A stretch of DNA of 64,000 nucleotides from Paramarasmius palmivorus (taxonomy: Eukaryota > Basidiomycota > Agaricomycetes > Agaricales > Marasmiaceae), in contig JAYKXP010000073.1 of the NCBI GenBank assembly GCA_037176845.1, positions 124,001 to 188,000 on the forward strand, in the 5' to 3' direction. Numbering within the stretch: position 1 is the stretch's first letter; the number at the start of each line of letters is the position of its first letter. The notes under the pieces were generated by a model. It was not told the origin of the DNA and searched no databases. It was given only the letters and a program-made list of their open reading frames with translations. Made by a program: the position numbers and the translations under genes. Of the stretch, positions 11,826 through 23,700 are shown one piece after another.

Positions 11826-12252
11826 CTAAGTAAGGGAGGCAGGGTTCTCGAGTAGCTTTGTGAATCCGTCTAAGCTGGGCGACGTCACAGCCAACTCCCG
11901 GCCGTTGGATGAAGAGGTGCGGTTGTAGGGGTGTAGGGTCAGCAAACTAGCGGAGAGTCGGTGTTTATCTTGTGAAGAGAAAGTAAAGGCGTTCAAACTG
12001 AAGGGATAGAACAACTTGTTAGATAAACACGCTGAAAAGAAACAGAGAAGGCTGTGTGTGTACCTTTGAAATGCGAATCCCAACCAAACTCGACACCCTG
12101 GATCCTTCCTGCGCGCAATGACCCTCTCGTTTATGTCTGGATAGAGTAGAGGAGACAGCCATGGTTGGGGAAAAGAGAGTTCGGGCTTGCATTTTTAGCA
12201 TGGTGCCCACACAAATACTGCGTTGTCGTTGGAATGAACCAGGAATGAACAT
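11826..12252 (-). CDS. Small hypothetical protein, possibly organelle-targeted
   Basis: Two exons. The first starts at 12252 (MFIPGSFQRQRS) or, perhaps more likely, at the internal MLKMQARTLFSPTMAVSS. It runs to GIRISK and splices at GTACAC. The second exon reads LFYPFSLNAFTFSSQDKHR, then ends GFTKLLENPASLT at stop 11826. The N-terminus after MLKMQAR is basic and hydroxylated without acidic residues, as in mitochondrial presequences. That is inference only. No family was recognised. Confidence 0.4.
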
Positions 12253-12845
12253 CGGTAGAACGACATATAGCTCGTCTAGGTGACTCGCACGCCGGTACCT
12301 CGTTCATGACTTGAACGATATGCGAGGCGATTTGGCAAAGGTAGGATGGTATTGGGAGATCCGCGAAGTCATTGTCTCAGCGGTAGAGAGCTGGGAGGGG
12401 GGAGCGGAAGTGTTCCAACAGAATTAAACAGGATGGTCGAACTTGTGTGGGGATAAGAAATTGAACATTGAGAAAAAACAGCGTACCTTGAATGTTTCTC
12501 CATTCTCCTGAGCTACTGGGAGGTACTTATTAGCACTCTCGGAATATGATCATGTAAGAGACGCACCAAGGAGCTTTCTTTAGTCGTTGTAGGGCTATCT
12601 ATCAATCTATTGTGGACATTCCGACAGTCGTTCCGATGTCGACCGTCACAGGTTAGTCTCACCTCAAATCTTGCTGTCGCTGAAACTCGTCGTTGGCCTA
12701 TATACTGAGCGGCAGTTGTGGATTTAGGGCTATTTAAGGTGAAAAGTCATACCAAAAAGAAGAAACAAATCACAATTTATTTCAGCAGACTCGGAAAGCC
12801 AGTACTCAACAAACCATAGTTCACCGAAAGCCCAAATTTATCACA
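12253..12845. other. Intergenic, nothing seen
   Basis: Upstream region shared by the small minus-strand gene and the short plus-strand frame at 12846. No gene or strong repeat was recognised. Confidence 0.35.
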
Positions 12846-13130
12846 ATGGATTTGTGTAACATTCAACTAGGAGCGTACATCTCGACCTATCAGGCCTGCA
12901 GATCGCTGCAAGCATCCGCAACGACAGCAGAAGCAATCGGGCCTCCGTTTCATAGAGGGAAACTGGCAGTGGAAAGGTTTCCGCACCCAGAACCGAGCCT
13001 CAGGTGGTTCTTCCATGGCTCTTCCTGGGAGAGAAAGGGCGTATGGCGTTCGTGGCTCTCAAGACAAGCGCGGCTAGACTTACCATTATACAAGTGGCTA
13101 CATCAGATGGCTCGAATTAATTTCTCATAG
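12846..13130 (+). CDS. Short hypothetical ORF
   Basis: Open frame of 94 codons beginning MDLCNIQLGAYISTYQACRS, rich in Trp, Arg and Ser (WFFHGSSWERKGVWRSWLSR). It has an ATG preceded by CACA, a reasonable start context. There is no domain, signal peptide or paralog in the window. It may be a chance frame. Confidence 0.25.
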   Translation: MDLCNIQLGAYISTYQACRSLQASATTAEAIGPPFHRGKLAVERFPHPEPSLRWFFHGSSWERKGVWRSWLSRQARLDLPLYKWLHQMARINFS

Positions 13131-13662
13131 GTCTTCCGGGAGAGATAATAAGCCTGTGGGGAAAGAAAGGGCATTCCTGGATGCACAGCTTTTTTCTCTG
13201 CGATTTTAGTAAGTCTCAAAAACACAAAGCTATGGCTGAATACTCATCATTATCAAGGTTCGCGAAATGGGACATTTTGAAGTCTCTGAGACCTCTGGAA
13301 ATATACAGTTCCGCTACGTCCTCCTTCTACGACGTCACGTCAGCTTGGCTTGGGTAATTTCAGGGCAGGGGCAAATTCGTCGGAGTCATGGAAGAACAAA
13401 ATGCTCCTGCACAATCTTGATGTTCGTTCTTGATGGCTGAGTGTTGCGGAATCTAGACTGGCATCCATTAGCCACCACGCCCGTCAGACAGCCTGTCGTT
13501 TGCTGACTTGTTGCCGGTCAATATCCAGGGTTTTTAGCGTATCTGCTCGGCAAGCTTGCTCAATATCAGCGAGATTGCGCGCGTCGTCAGCTAGGGTGGG
13601 ATGAAATTGGTAATCTCCACCGCCGTGAACAAAACCAACCTTCTCAATCAAGCACCATCGAC

Positions 13663-15090
13663 ATGCCAAGGGTTCGAAATACGTCTGGAACTGTCTTCTG
13701 CCATTACACGCCAATGAAATCCCAGTCAGAGCATCGGCGTTGTGCTAAGGACGGGCATATACCTCGGCCCCGAAATTCGTTTTTCCTGTATCGTGCACAC
13801 TGCATCGAGCACAATCTCATTCCCGCAACTCTGGCATTGGGTAGCACCGAGGTTTCCAAAATCCTTGGCCTAACCTGGCGTCTCCTCCCAGAGGCCGAAC
13901 GAGAACGATGGGGGCAAAAGGCTGCTGAAGAAAGGCGAGAGCACAAGCAGTTATATCCTCGTTATCGCTATCGACAATCAGACTCTCGCCCAAGGAGTTC
14001 TGTGCCGGGTAGAAGGATGGAGACGCCTGCCCATCATTGCCAATATTACAAGCTGGCAAAGCTGCTATCTCAAGGGAAGAAAGGGTCAGAGCTTCAGGCT
14101 GTGGTGGAGGATCTCACACAGCAGAAGCTTGTCGATTCGTTGTCGCTTAACTTTCCTGCCAGCCCCGACGACGTCGGCGTGGAAGCTCGAACCCGTCGCA
14201 GGAATCTAACCCTTCCCCTTGTGTCGTGTCTACCCCAAACGAGTTCGACGCCAATTTTTTCTGGGCCTGTTGGCGGCTCTACTTCGAGCGCTGGCAGCTC
14301 CTCCCTACACCATCTGCCTTTCCCAGACAGATCATCCCTTCTGGACTTTAGCACAAACAATCTATACGCCGCGACCCCCGGTGTCAACTCCTCGCTGCCT
14401 TTCTCAGACAGATCATCCCTTCCGAACGCCGGGACCCCCAGCGTCATAGAGGACGTCGGCGTGGAATCTCTGACCCGTCGCAGGGACTTGACACTTCCAT
14501 CCAACCAGCACTATACGCCCCTTGTGCCGTATCTACCCCAAAAGAGTTCGACGCCAATTTTTTCTGGGCCTGTTGGCAGCTCTGTTTCGAGCGCTGGCAG
14601 TTCCTCCCTACACCAACTGCCTTTCCCAGATAGATCGACGCCAACTTTTTTTTCTGGACCTGTTGACCGCTGTGGCAACTCCTCGCTGCCTTTCTCAGAC
14701 AGATCATCCCTTCCGAACGCCGGGACCCCCAGCGTCATAGAGGACGTCGGCGTGGAATCTCTGACCCGTCGCAGGGACTTGACACTTCCATCCAACCAGC
14801 ACTATACGCCCCTTGTGCCGTATCTACCCCAAAAGAGTTCGACGCCAATTTTTTCTGGGCCTGTTGGCAGCTCTGTTTCGAGCGCTGGCAGTTCCTCAAC
14901 CCTTCCGGACTTTGGCTCAAATAATCAATACGCCCCTCTGAGTCCTGAATTGGACATTGAAACCAGCGCTGAAGCCATGCTGTTGGAGGATCTGCAATTT
15001 TTGAACTGGATGGCGCCGTTCGTGAGCACTGGATTTTCGATCTCTCCATGCTGTACGCTGAATCACAACACAGTTTACAAACCTGAATGA
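13663..15090 (+). CDS. HMG-box protein (MATA_HMG-like) with C-terminal tandem repeats
   Basis: Single long frame of 475 codons. Residues about 32-105 form an HMG box: HIPRPRNSFFLYRAHCIEHN, then EVSKILGLTWRLLPEAERER, W-G-Q-K-A-A-E-E and ending HKQLYPRYRYR. The RPRN-F-LYR start is typical of MATA_HMG-type boxes, sequence-specific DNA-binding proteins that in fungi include mating and sexual development regulators. Residues ~150-460 are low-complexity Ser/Pro/Thr with repeating phrases (PIFSGPVG, SSLPFSDRSSLPNAGTPS, DVGVESLTRRRDLTLP). Part of this is an exact in-frame DNA duplication, listed separately. An upstream ATG was taken at 13663; a shorter start at MKSQSEH is possible. No homeodomain or pheromone-receptor gene is adjacent, so this is not called a mating-type locus. 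Confidence 0.8.
   Translation: MPRVRNTSGTVFCHYTPMKSQSEHRRCAKDGHIPRPRNSFFLYRAHCIEHNLIPATLALGSTEVSKILGLTWRLLPEAERERWGQKAAEERREHKQLYPRYRYRQSDSRPRSSVPGRRMETPAHHCQYYKLAKLLSQGKKGSELQAVVEDLTQQKLVDSLSLNFPASPDDVGVEARTRRRNLTLPLVSCLPQTSSTPIFSGPVGGSTSSAGSSSLHHLPFPDRSSLLDFSTNNLYAATPGVNSSLPFSDRSSLPNAGTPSVIEDVGVESLTRRRDLTLPSNQHYTPLVPYLPQKSSTPIFSGPVGSSVSSAGSSSLHQLPFPDRSTPTFFSGPVDRCGNSSLPFSDRSSLPNAGTPSVIEDVGVESLTRRRDLTLPSNQHYTPLVPYLPQKSSTPIFSGPVGSSVSSAGSSSTLPDFGSNNQYAPLSPELDIETSAEAMLLEDLQFLNWMAPFVSTGFSISPCCTLNHNTVYKPE
14385..14897 (+). repeat. 222-bp direct repeat inside the HMG gene (two copies, 291-bp period)
   Basis: Copies at 14385-14606 and 14676-14897 appear identical over 222 bases, and both length (74 codons) and offset (97 codons) are multiples of three, so the frame is preserved. 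A more diverged earlier relative lies at about 14170-14330. The exact identity implies a very recent duplication, ongoing homogenisation, or an assembly duplication. Confidence 0.9.
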
Positions 15091-15652
15091 TGTTGATTAT
15101 GGATGTGTCTCGCGAGCGTCCATTGCAGACGAAGCGCGTCAAGTGTGAGCCGCACCCGCGTTTTGCCCTTGCCGCAGATGCAGACAATCTGTTGCCACGA
15201 TACGGAAGCAATCTGGAGTACTTTCAATATTATTGAAAGAGTTTTTGTAATCTTATATTTTGGTGCGCCGTTAAACACAGTCGAAAGCCTAGCCAACCTA
15301 GTATTGTTCTGTGTGCCTGATTTCCGCACTTACTGGTCCTTAAAACTGTTAATGTAATCTTTGCCTATCAATACTGCAATCTGGAACGTTGAGATCGATC
15401 AAATCACGACGCACTGTAATGGGCTTTGATTGTCATCATTTCGGTTGGTATTTCTTGTCCTAAAAAAGGATAACTTTCTGAGACAATTTAAGTATAGTCT
15501 AAAACTGTCATGTTTTCTCACAGATCCTCATCAGTTTCCGTCGAGCATATTTTTTGGTACTTCCCGTGTGAATACAAGCATCCGCGACATATGACCCAAC
15601 ATAATTCAGTCTCTACCATTTCTCGACTCGCCGAAGTGTTTCCGGGGCTACT
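15091..15652. other. Intergenic, upstream region of the first esterase
   Basis: Runs from the end of the HMG gene to the TATA-like element before the first esterase. It is A/T-rich, with no convincing gene; the short minus frames here are shadows. Confidence 0.4.
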
Positions 15653-15660
15653 TATATAAG
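15653..15660 (+). promoter_or_regulatory. TATA-like element of carboxylesterase gene 1
   Basis: TATATAAG lies 47 bases upstream of the ATG at 15707, a usual place for a fungal TATA box with a short leader. The downstream gene encodes a secreted enzyme, which often has a regulated TATA promoter. Confidence 0.45.
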
Positions 15661-15706
15661 ACCGTGGAGGGGACCGAGTATCAACGAGGACCAAAGAGCC
15701 GTGACA

Positions 15707-17930
15707 ATGCGACTTCCTTACGCGTTCATTCTCGTAGCTTCACAGGCATGGGCTTCCGAGCTCATCGTCTCCACGACATCGGGAAGAGTACAAGGGTTCG
15801 TCGATACATCGACACCTGGGATCGACATTCCTCTCAAGAAATGGCTCGGGGTCCGATACGCAGCTGACACGTCTGGAGAGAACCGATGGAGACCGCCTCA
15901 GCCTGTCACGGCAAAGGAAAAGGAAGGGGTATTCAACGCGACAGCATATGGGCCGGCATGTTTGCAGGGAAGGTACGTAGCTTGAAGTTGTGCTAGACCT
16001 CTTCCACTGACACCTTTGCTTTGTCCCAGAGCCGATGGTGGAAATGGTACATCGATTCAAAGCGAAGACTGCCTCAGAATCAACATTATCGCACTCCATA
16101 ACGCGTCGGGGCTCCCTGTATATCTTTACTCACAGTGAGTGTGCCATCCAGCCAGATGTCTTATTTTTTTGACCTGTCCCTCAAACTAGCGGTGGAGGAT
16201 TTGACAGCGGAGCCTCGTCAGACCCCAAAATTGACGGCTCGTATCTAGCTGCGAAGGTACATTCACATTGTTCAGTATCAGACCTTGTTCTAATTCTCGA
16301 CCGTTCTCGTGAAGGACATCGTGTTCGCAAGCTACAACTACCGCCTTTCTCTTTTCGGATATCCCCATGCACTGGAGCTGGCCGAAGCCGGAGAAACGCA
16401 GAATCTTGGGTTACTGGATACTCGTGCCGCTGTGTTATGGTTACGTAGGAATGTAGCCAAGTTTGGAGGGGATCCCGAGAAGATTACGCTAGGAGGTATG
16501 TTCTAACATTCTTGAGCTTACGGATTCTAATAACATTGACCACAGGAGAATCCGTTGGTGCAGGTGTGTTAGCACAAGAGAGTAGAAGAGGACAATGACC
16601 AACCCCAAAAGCCAGAAATGACGAACCAGTACCTTTCGGCGTTTCCACGGGATTCTTTCATTCGTGGTGCTATTATGCAGAGCGGCGATAGTGAGTTTAT
16701 TTCTACTTCTCTTAGTGTACCTTGTCTGAACGTGAATGTGTTTAGCCTCTCAACCAATGTGGGAAATGAACAGTCAACTTGCATTAGTTGCTGCCAACCT
16801 CAGCTGTCCAACGACTCACGGTACTCTGGCATGCCTGCGCAAGAAGTCAGGGTTCGAGGTACAGAAGGCTTTGCTGAGTACGGGAGCGCAGTTTCAGCCT
16901 GTTACGGATAACATTACGATATTCAAGGAGTAAGTTATCTGGTTCTATGCGATAGGTGCGGGTCACTCATAATGAGCTTGTGCTCTTAGTTATGTGAAGC
17001 AAACCAAGGAAGGTAGAACAGCGAAGGTTCCATTGCTTGTTGGGACGAATAAGGTCCGTTCAATGTTCGTGTGCATGGCTCTAATCATGTTCACCTCCTT
17101 TCTTAGGATGAAGGAACCCTAATTGTGGAAGGAGAACCTACGGCCTATCTCGACGACATCGTTCAGTACAGGTATATACCGAACCACTATATGTTACCCA
17201 GGATCAAGCTAATTGATGATTATGATACAGTAAAAGCAATAACCTCAACTTCCCTTTTGCCAATACCACAACACTCCAACGCCTTTACCCCGTCCCTTCG
17301 ATCACCTATCCTAGCGCGTACAATGCGTCTGCAGCCATGTGGCGAGACGCCCATATGTTATGTCTTGCAAGCAATCTCGCTACACATCGTACTCTGGAAC
17401 TTGATCAGCCGGTGTGGAGATACCGTTTCGATCACGTCGCGAATAACCTCAACTCCAGAGGAACGAGGATCGGTGCATTCCATGGAGAGGATATCCGGTT
17501 TGTGATGGGTACGTGGAGGACGATCATATTGTCTCCGCCGTTTGTACAGGCGAGTGAGGACCAGGTGAAGATCTCAGATTTGATGGTTGAGGGGTGGACA
17601 AACTTCGTGAAGGGTATGTTGGACTTTTGGTACTTTCACGATAGGATCAAGTGCTAATAGTGAATGAGCTTAGATCCAGGAGCAGGTCCGCGTATACCAG
17701 GCTGGAAGCAGTATAATCCAAGTGATACAACCACGCTTGCAATTCTCGGGAGCAATGAGGTACCGGATGGTGTGCAGGATGGGGATCATATAAATACCGA
17801 TGAGGTTTGCGCGTATTGGAATGAAGTGTTACCAATCTTCCCGCAGGTGAGCGAGAGGTTGTCGGGTATTCTGAGGTGACGCTGAATGTTATACAGACTT
17901 TTCCCAGGTGCGGAAGCTGGACCTGTTGAA
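15707..17930 (+). CDS. Secreted type-B carboxylesterase/lipase, tandem copy 1
   Basis: Starts MRLPYAFILVASQAWA, a signal peptide, followed by SELIVSTTSGRVQGF, the usual N-terminal strand of type-B carboxylesterases. About ten exons with ~50-70-base introns join in frame. HGGGFDSGAS supplies the oxyanion-hole HGGG, SEDCLRINI is the family signature, and GGESVGA is the nucleophile elbow, split from the next exon by a GTGTGT intron. A candidate catalytic His lies in IGAFHGEDIRF. The end is QTFPRCGSWTC, stop 17930. Such enzymes hydrolyse carboxyl esters or lipids outside the cell. Elbow Ser and His look intact, so the gene is probably functional. The second copy begins 440 bp downstream on the same strand. 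The elbow has Val where copy 2 has Ala (GESVGA/GESAGA). Substrate unknown. Confidence 0.85.
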
Positions 17931-18371
17931 CACTCTGAGATGAGTGAGCAAGATTACCTATTATCCCGTTGAGTGTTGGGCTCATCGTGTCTTTTATAGA
18001 CATGAGCATCTCTTGCCAGTGGGTAATACATTTCTTTAAATACAAACCTTTTCCTCGTGTGATATTAGAAGAGTCACCTTGGCTAATGCACCTTCTGTTA
18101 TCATTCATGTCGTACGGGGACCTGTTAAAAAAGTCGCTATTTAGTAGATACCTAGCCGTCTTTGTAAAAGATGTGCATTTAGTGGTTGAACTTTGAGGAA
18201 GAGACGGAACAGTGCCTGCCGTGAACCTGAAAGCTTGAACCACTACCACCGTCATGACCCCATTCGACCGGTGGTCTCCGTATGGATTTCACCATTCCCG
18301 AACCTCGTAGGGCTTCTCAACCCAGTAAAAATTCATAAAACAATGGCAAAAAAAACCGTCGACCCAGAGCA

Positions 18372-20577
18372 ATGCGATTTTTCTGCGCTCTTATCCTTTT
18401 CGCATCCCAGGCATGGGCTCTGGACCCCGACCTCGTCGTATCTACCACTTCAGGAAAAGTTCAAGGATTCTTGGATACGTCTCTGCCAGGAATTGACATT
18501 CCTCTCAAGAAATGGCTTGGAGTTCGTTATGCCGCCGATACCTCTGGAGAAAATCGATGGAGACCACCTCAACTTGTTAGGGAGACGGGGAGAGTAGGTA
18601 TATTCAATGCAACATCCTATGGGCCTGCATGTTTGCAGGGAAGGTGTGTAGCTTCTTGAATCGCGCCTTATTTTTTCACTGACACGCATTTACGTTGACT
18701 AGAGTTGACGGTGGAAACGGTACATCCATTCAAAGCGAAGATTGCCTGAGGATCAACATCATTGCACCACACAACGCGTCTGGACTGCCTGTGTATCTTT
18801 ACTCGCAGTTAGTGCCAAATCTTCGTACAGCGTACCAATCATGTCTAACCATGCCCTACAAACAGCGGTGGAGGATTTGACAGCGGCGCGTCTTCGGACC
18901 CCAAAATCGATGGTTCATATCTTGCTGCCAAGGTGCGTCGGTCTCGTTTGTCGTGTTGATTCTGTATTTGATTAAGGGTAGTATGGCAGGGTATCGTGTT
19001 TGCAAGCTACAATTACCGCCTCTCGCTGTTTGGGTATCCTCACGCGCTTGAGTTAGCTGAAGCCGGGGAAACGCAAAACCTTGGACTACTGGATACACGG
19101 GCTGCTATACTCTGGTTGCGTAGCAATGCTGCGATGTTTGGGGGGGATCCAGAGAAGATCACTTTCGGAGGTGCGTATATGATATCTTTGGGCTTTTACA
19201 CACCCTGACAAGGACACCACAGGGGAATCTGCCGGCGCAAGTGAGTGGTTATGCTAGCAGAAGGGAACTATATCTAGATGTATAACAGGCATGACAACCC
19301 AATACCTAGCGGCATTCGCCAAAGAGCCCGTCATCCGTGGTGCTATTCTGCAGAGTAGTAGCAGTGAGCTGTTCTTAATCTTCCGTTGCGTATCTCACTG
19401 ACCATGTCTACGCGTACAGCGTCCCAGCCAATGTGGGAAATCAATAGCAAGCTTGCACTCGTTGCCGCCAATTTGAGCTGTCCGACCACGCATGGTGTTC
19501 TAGCATGTCTACGCAAGAAATCTGGACTGGAGGTGCAAAAAGCACTGTTAAGCACCGGGGCACCTTTCCAACCTGTGGTAGACAATATTACAATCTTCAA
19601 GGAGTGAGCAGGGCTTCATTGACTTTATTCCGCGACACTGATTATCCACTGCCAGTTACGTGAAGCAAACCAAAGAGGGGAGAACTGCAAAGATACCTAT
19701 GTTGATTGGGACAAACAAGGTACCCCCTGGAAACATACGTCTACTTAGAATCGAAGTAACTTCGCATGACAGGACGAAGGAACCCTCAACGTCGAAAACG
19801 AGCCCACGGCATACCTGGACAGCATTGACCAATACTGGTATCTCTTTTAACGCCTACCCAAGATACCGACGTTAATAATAATACTACAGTAAAAGCGGGA
19901 ATCTCAATGTTCCTTTCGCCAATGTGACCACTCTCAGGCACATCTATCCCGTGCCTTCGTCCACCTATCCTAGCGTTTACAATGCTTCTGCAGCTATGAA
20001 CAGAGACTCGCATATGGTGTGCCACGCAAGTAATCTTGCTACACATCGTACTTTGGATTTGGGATTACCGGTATGGAGATACCGCTTCGACCATGTTGCA
20101 AGCAATCTCAACTCGAGAGGAACAAGGATCGGTGCTTTTCATGGATCAGACATTCGCTTCGTAATGGGCTTGTGGAGGCTGATTGTGTTGACACCACCTT
20201 TTGTGGCTGCTACCGAGGATCAAGTCAAAATTTCCGACTTGATGGTTGAAGGGTGGACAAACTTTGTGAAAGGTATGTCAAGTATTTGATGAAGCAGGCG
20301 CTGGTGATAACTGATTGTTGAATAGATCCCGAGGCCGGCCCTCTCATCTCGGGATGGAGACGTTACGACCCAAACGACACCACTACATTAGCAATTCTGG
20401 GTAGCGCTGAGCTTCCAGGTGGTGTGCAAGATGGGGATCATCTTGAGATGGACGAGGCTTGTGCGTACTGGAACGAACTGCTACCGATCCTTCCTCAGGT
20501 GCGAAGCGTCTCAATAGCCTGGATCAACACTGATGGTTCTGCAGACTTTTCCCAAGTGCGGAAGTTGGACTTGCTGA
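18372..20577 (+). CDS. Secreted type-B carboxylesterase/lipase, tandem copy 2
   Basis: Starts MRFFCALILFASQAWALD (signal peptide) and keeps the exon layout of copy 1. VYLYSHGGGFDSGAS comes across an intron, EKITFGGESAGA is the nucleophile elbow, IGAFHGSDIRF carries the likely His, and the C-terminus is QTFPKCGSWTC at stop 20577. Protein similarity to copy 1 is high throughout (long identical runs such as NLATHRTL and VWRYRFDHVA), while intron sequences have diverged. This shows tandem gene duplication with retained coding constraint. The different residue after the acidic position (GED in copy 1, GSD here) may alter the catalytic region. Both are likely extracellular esterases with overlapping or split substrate ranges. 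Confidence 0.85.
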
Positions 20578-20726
20578 GATAGTGGGCTTGTCGTGTCATC
20601 TCATCATAACCAAGTCAATAAGATTGTCAAAGATTCGTAGCATACAGAACTAGTACAACATGTGGTTCCTCGAAATAATCTAAAGGTGTAGAAATACTTA
20701 AGGATAAATAAAAGCGATGGATGGAT

Positions 20727-23700
20727 TTATGCAGCAACTTCCTCGAAATCATACTGCACAGGACATGGCGGATGATATTCTGGACAGCCGCCACTCCAGT
20801 TGTGATTCATCGCCGTCTTCGCGCTCGCAGCATTCCTAGTCCATATATTTCCTGAGATGCTCGTCGCAGCCATGTTGCACGCCTTTGCCACCTCTGGATT
20901 CCCATTCTGCGCGATGCTCTTCAGAATTTTCACGCCACCGGCATGTACAATCTCCTTCCTGATCGACGAGCCACCCACGTCCCCCAGGAAACTGACAGCT
21001 AGTGCCAACTCAATGTGCACTTGAGGATACGGCTCGTCTGCTGCCGTCCTGAGTGCAGCAAGAAGTGAATCCACAACACCGGCATCGACCAGAGCTTTCC
21101 GAGTTCCACCTCCCCACTCCGCGCAGCTGAACCTCTGAATAGCAAACGCAAACGAAGCAAGAGGTTCTACCTCCTCCGTTGGGAGCACACTTGGCAGCCT
21201 CGCCAAACCGCCAGCGACTCCCTTCTCCAAGAGGATCTTGGACATGTCACTGCTATTCGGCCTCATCAAACACCCAACCGCCCTCGCACTCCAATGCAAC
21301 ACACTCGGATCCGTGGAGGTATTCAAGTGATGGGCAAGTAGATCGACACATCCGGCTTTAGCCAACATCTTTGCCAGCTTGATAGACCGAGCCATTCGCG
21401 CGATGACGAAAAGACCAGAACTGATGTCGTCTGGGGCGGAAGTTATGAGATTGGTGGAATGGCGGAGATGGTCAACAATGTCGGGTACAATGCCTTGATC
21501 GGCTAGGGTTTCCGCTATCGAGTCGCTTTGAATGAGGTTTCCCAAACACCAAGCAGATAGCGACGCTCCTCTGGATCCACCGTGTAGTCCTCGCTCGACC
21601 AACTGTTTGGGAAGCCCACGCTTGATAAGCCCATTGGCAATATCGGTAGTACGAGTTAGCCGGGTTAGGTTCCACAGGGCTAATGCGGCTACATCGTCGG
21701 ATTCGGAACTTGCGAATAGCTCGATAAGGGTTGTTGTGGTGTCGGTCCGGTAGATTGTGTTGGCACTCAAAGAGTCGTACGCAAGTGTGCCCAATGCAAT
21801 CAGCACTGGTTCCAACCTTTCGTCAGCTGCGGCCCGCGTCTTCAGGAGGTGGATGAGAGTGGGTATAACTCCTGCTGTGATGAGTTTCTGTGCGGACTTG
21901 TCCGACTGCGATGCCAGGAAATGGATCTTCATCAAATATTCGTCAATAGCGTGCGGATCTCGTCTCTGCCTGACTTCGGCCTGAAGAGCACCTGCTATGA
22001 GAACAGGGTTCACCCCGCCCGAGCTGCTCATTCCTAAAGCCGGCACGTCAGCTATACCCAATTTCACCTCGAGAAAAGGAGTCAAACACACCACTGATAC
22101 TTCCAATATCACTAATTGACTGTAAATCTGAACCAACGCCACTGGAGCCCGTTGGGCCTAGCTGCATCCCAGAGAACTGCCTCGTCAAACTTCGAGCGAC
22201 ACCAGGCCCAGGCACACCATAGGTACTGCCAGGGCTACCACCGCCACGTGGGGCTGTTGCAGGCATGGATTGCCGTTGGTTGTAGTGAGGCCTCGCCGAT
22301 TCATCGTATACGGTTGGTTGGGGAGGCATGGATTGTCTGTCGTGGTATTGAGGCCTCTCATTGACATGGGGTAATGGGGAAGCGGGGGTTGGCGGCTGAA
22401 CTGATAGGCGTGGATTATGATACGGCTGTAGAGGTTGAGCATATGGTGCTGCAGCTTTCTCTTCGGCCACATAAGGGAGCTTGGAGTCTCTTTTCTTGAT
22501 GTCCAAAGGCCTCACTTTAACGTCCCGCAGAGGAGGCAGATTGTCAAAGCTTTGGGCACCAGGTGGTGCGCTGGCTGCGGAGAAAAACAGTATCAGAAAG
22601 ATACTACAGTGTGAGGAAGGCGGAGAACGTACAAGGGGGCGAACTTGTTCTGTAGTAAGAGCTAGCTGGAGAAGAGGGACCTCGGTGCAAGCTAAGCCTG
22701 CTACGAGGGGCACTGCTGCTAGATGCTTCGGACATACAGTCTTCATCGAACGAGGGTGATTGCCGTGGGTGCATATTGTGGTACTGCGAGTGTGGATTAG
22801 GTAGTGCTTCAGGTTCGGGGGATGCTTGAAAGGCCCTTTGCTGAGGCTCTGCGTCTTCGGCAAGGGAGTAAGCTGGAGGTACATCGTGTTCGTCAACAAC
22901 TTCGGGCTGGATTGCCATTTGGCGACGGGTACCATTGGCATTAGAAGAGCTTCGTTCAAGACATGGAGCAGGCGGCGCTGGTACCGATCAAAGGCATTAG
23001 TGGAGGAGTGTAAGGGGCTCGGAACACTCACAGGAAATCGACCCATTACATGCAGCCTGCCACAGCCTAACAACTATATCGAAAGTTGGTCTCATTCGCG
23101 CTTCCTTGTGCCATGATTCTTCAACGATATCCCATATCTGATCAGTCAACCCAACTCGAATAGACAGAGTTGGATCTGGACGGTCAGGACGAACATCTTC
23201 GTGGCAGACCATACGAATGATGTGCTTTTCTGGCAGTACACCCCAGGGAGGCAACGACGTGAAGATCTATGCTCTTTGTTAGCATGGAAGTCATGATGCT
23301 AGACACTAGGTGCCGTACCTCGTATGCGCACATTGCAAATGCATAGACATCTGAGGGTTTTGACGTTATCTATCAAGGGGTGTCATTGAAACAGAAACAT
23401 GGGTAGATTTCAGTACGACTTACCCCTTTCCAGGCTTCTGGGCTGAAGTACCGGTGGGCGTCGTTGTTCTTGGTGCTCTGTATTTCTGACATTCCACAGT
23501 CGGCGATACATGCTGTCCCGTCATCTCTGATCAATACATCGGACGTCTTGAGACCTCCGTGTATAACGTTCCGCTGGGAGTAGGAAAATCGGTCAGGATA
23601 ACAAACGAATGGCCGAGTTAAACTTACTGAATGAATGAACTGCATTCCACAGGCAACGTCAAGGACCTAAAGAATTGCTTAACAAAAGGCTTCAGGATAT

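Noticed and set aside
14385..14897. Possible CRISPR-like or satellite array
   Set aside because: Two 222-bp in-frame coding repeats, without short repeats and unique spacers; the host is eukaryotic.
13663..15090. Mating-type locus because of a MATA-type HMG box
   Set aside because: No homeodomain pair, pheromone receptor or pheromone precursor was found nearby; HMG boxes of this type are numerous in mushrooms.
14094..15211. Several long minus-strand open frames opposite the HMG gene, repeated almost identically
   Set aside because: They mirror the 222-bp coding repeat on the other strand; they lack domains and arise from the repetitive, stop-poor sequence.
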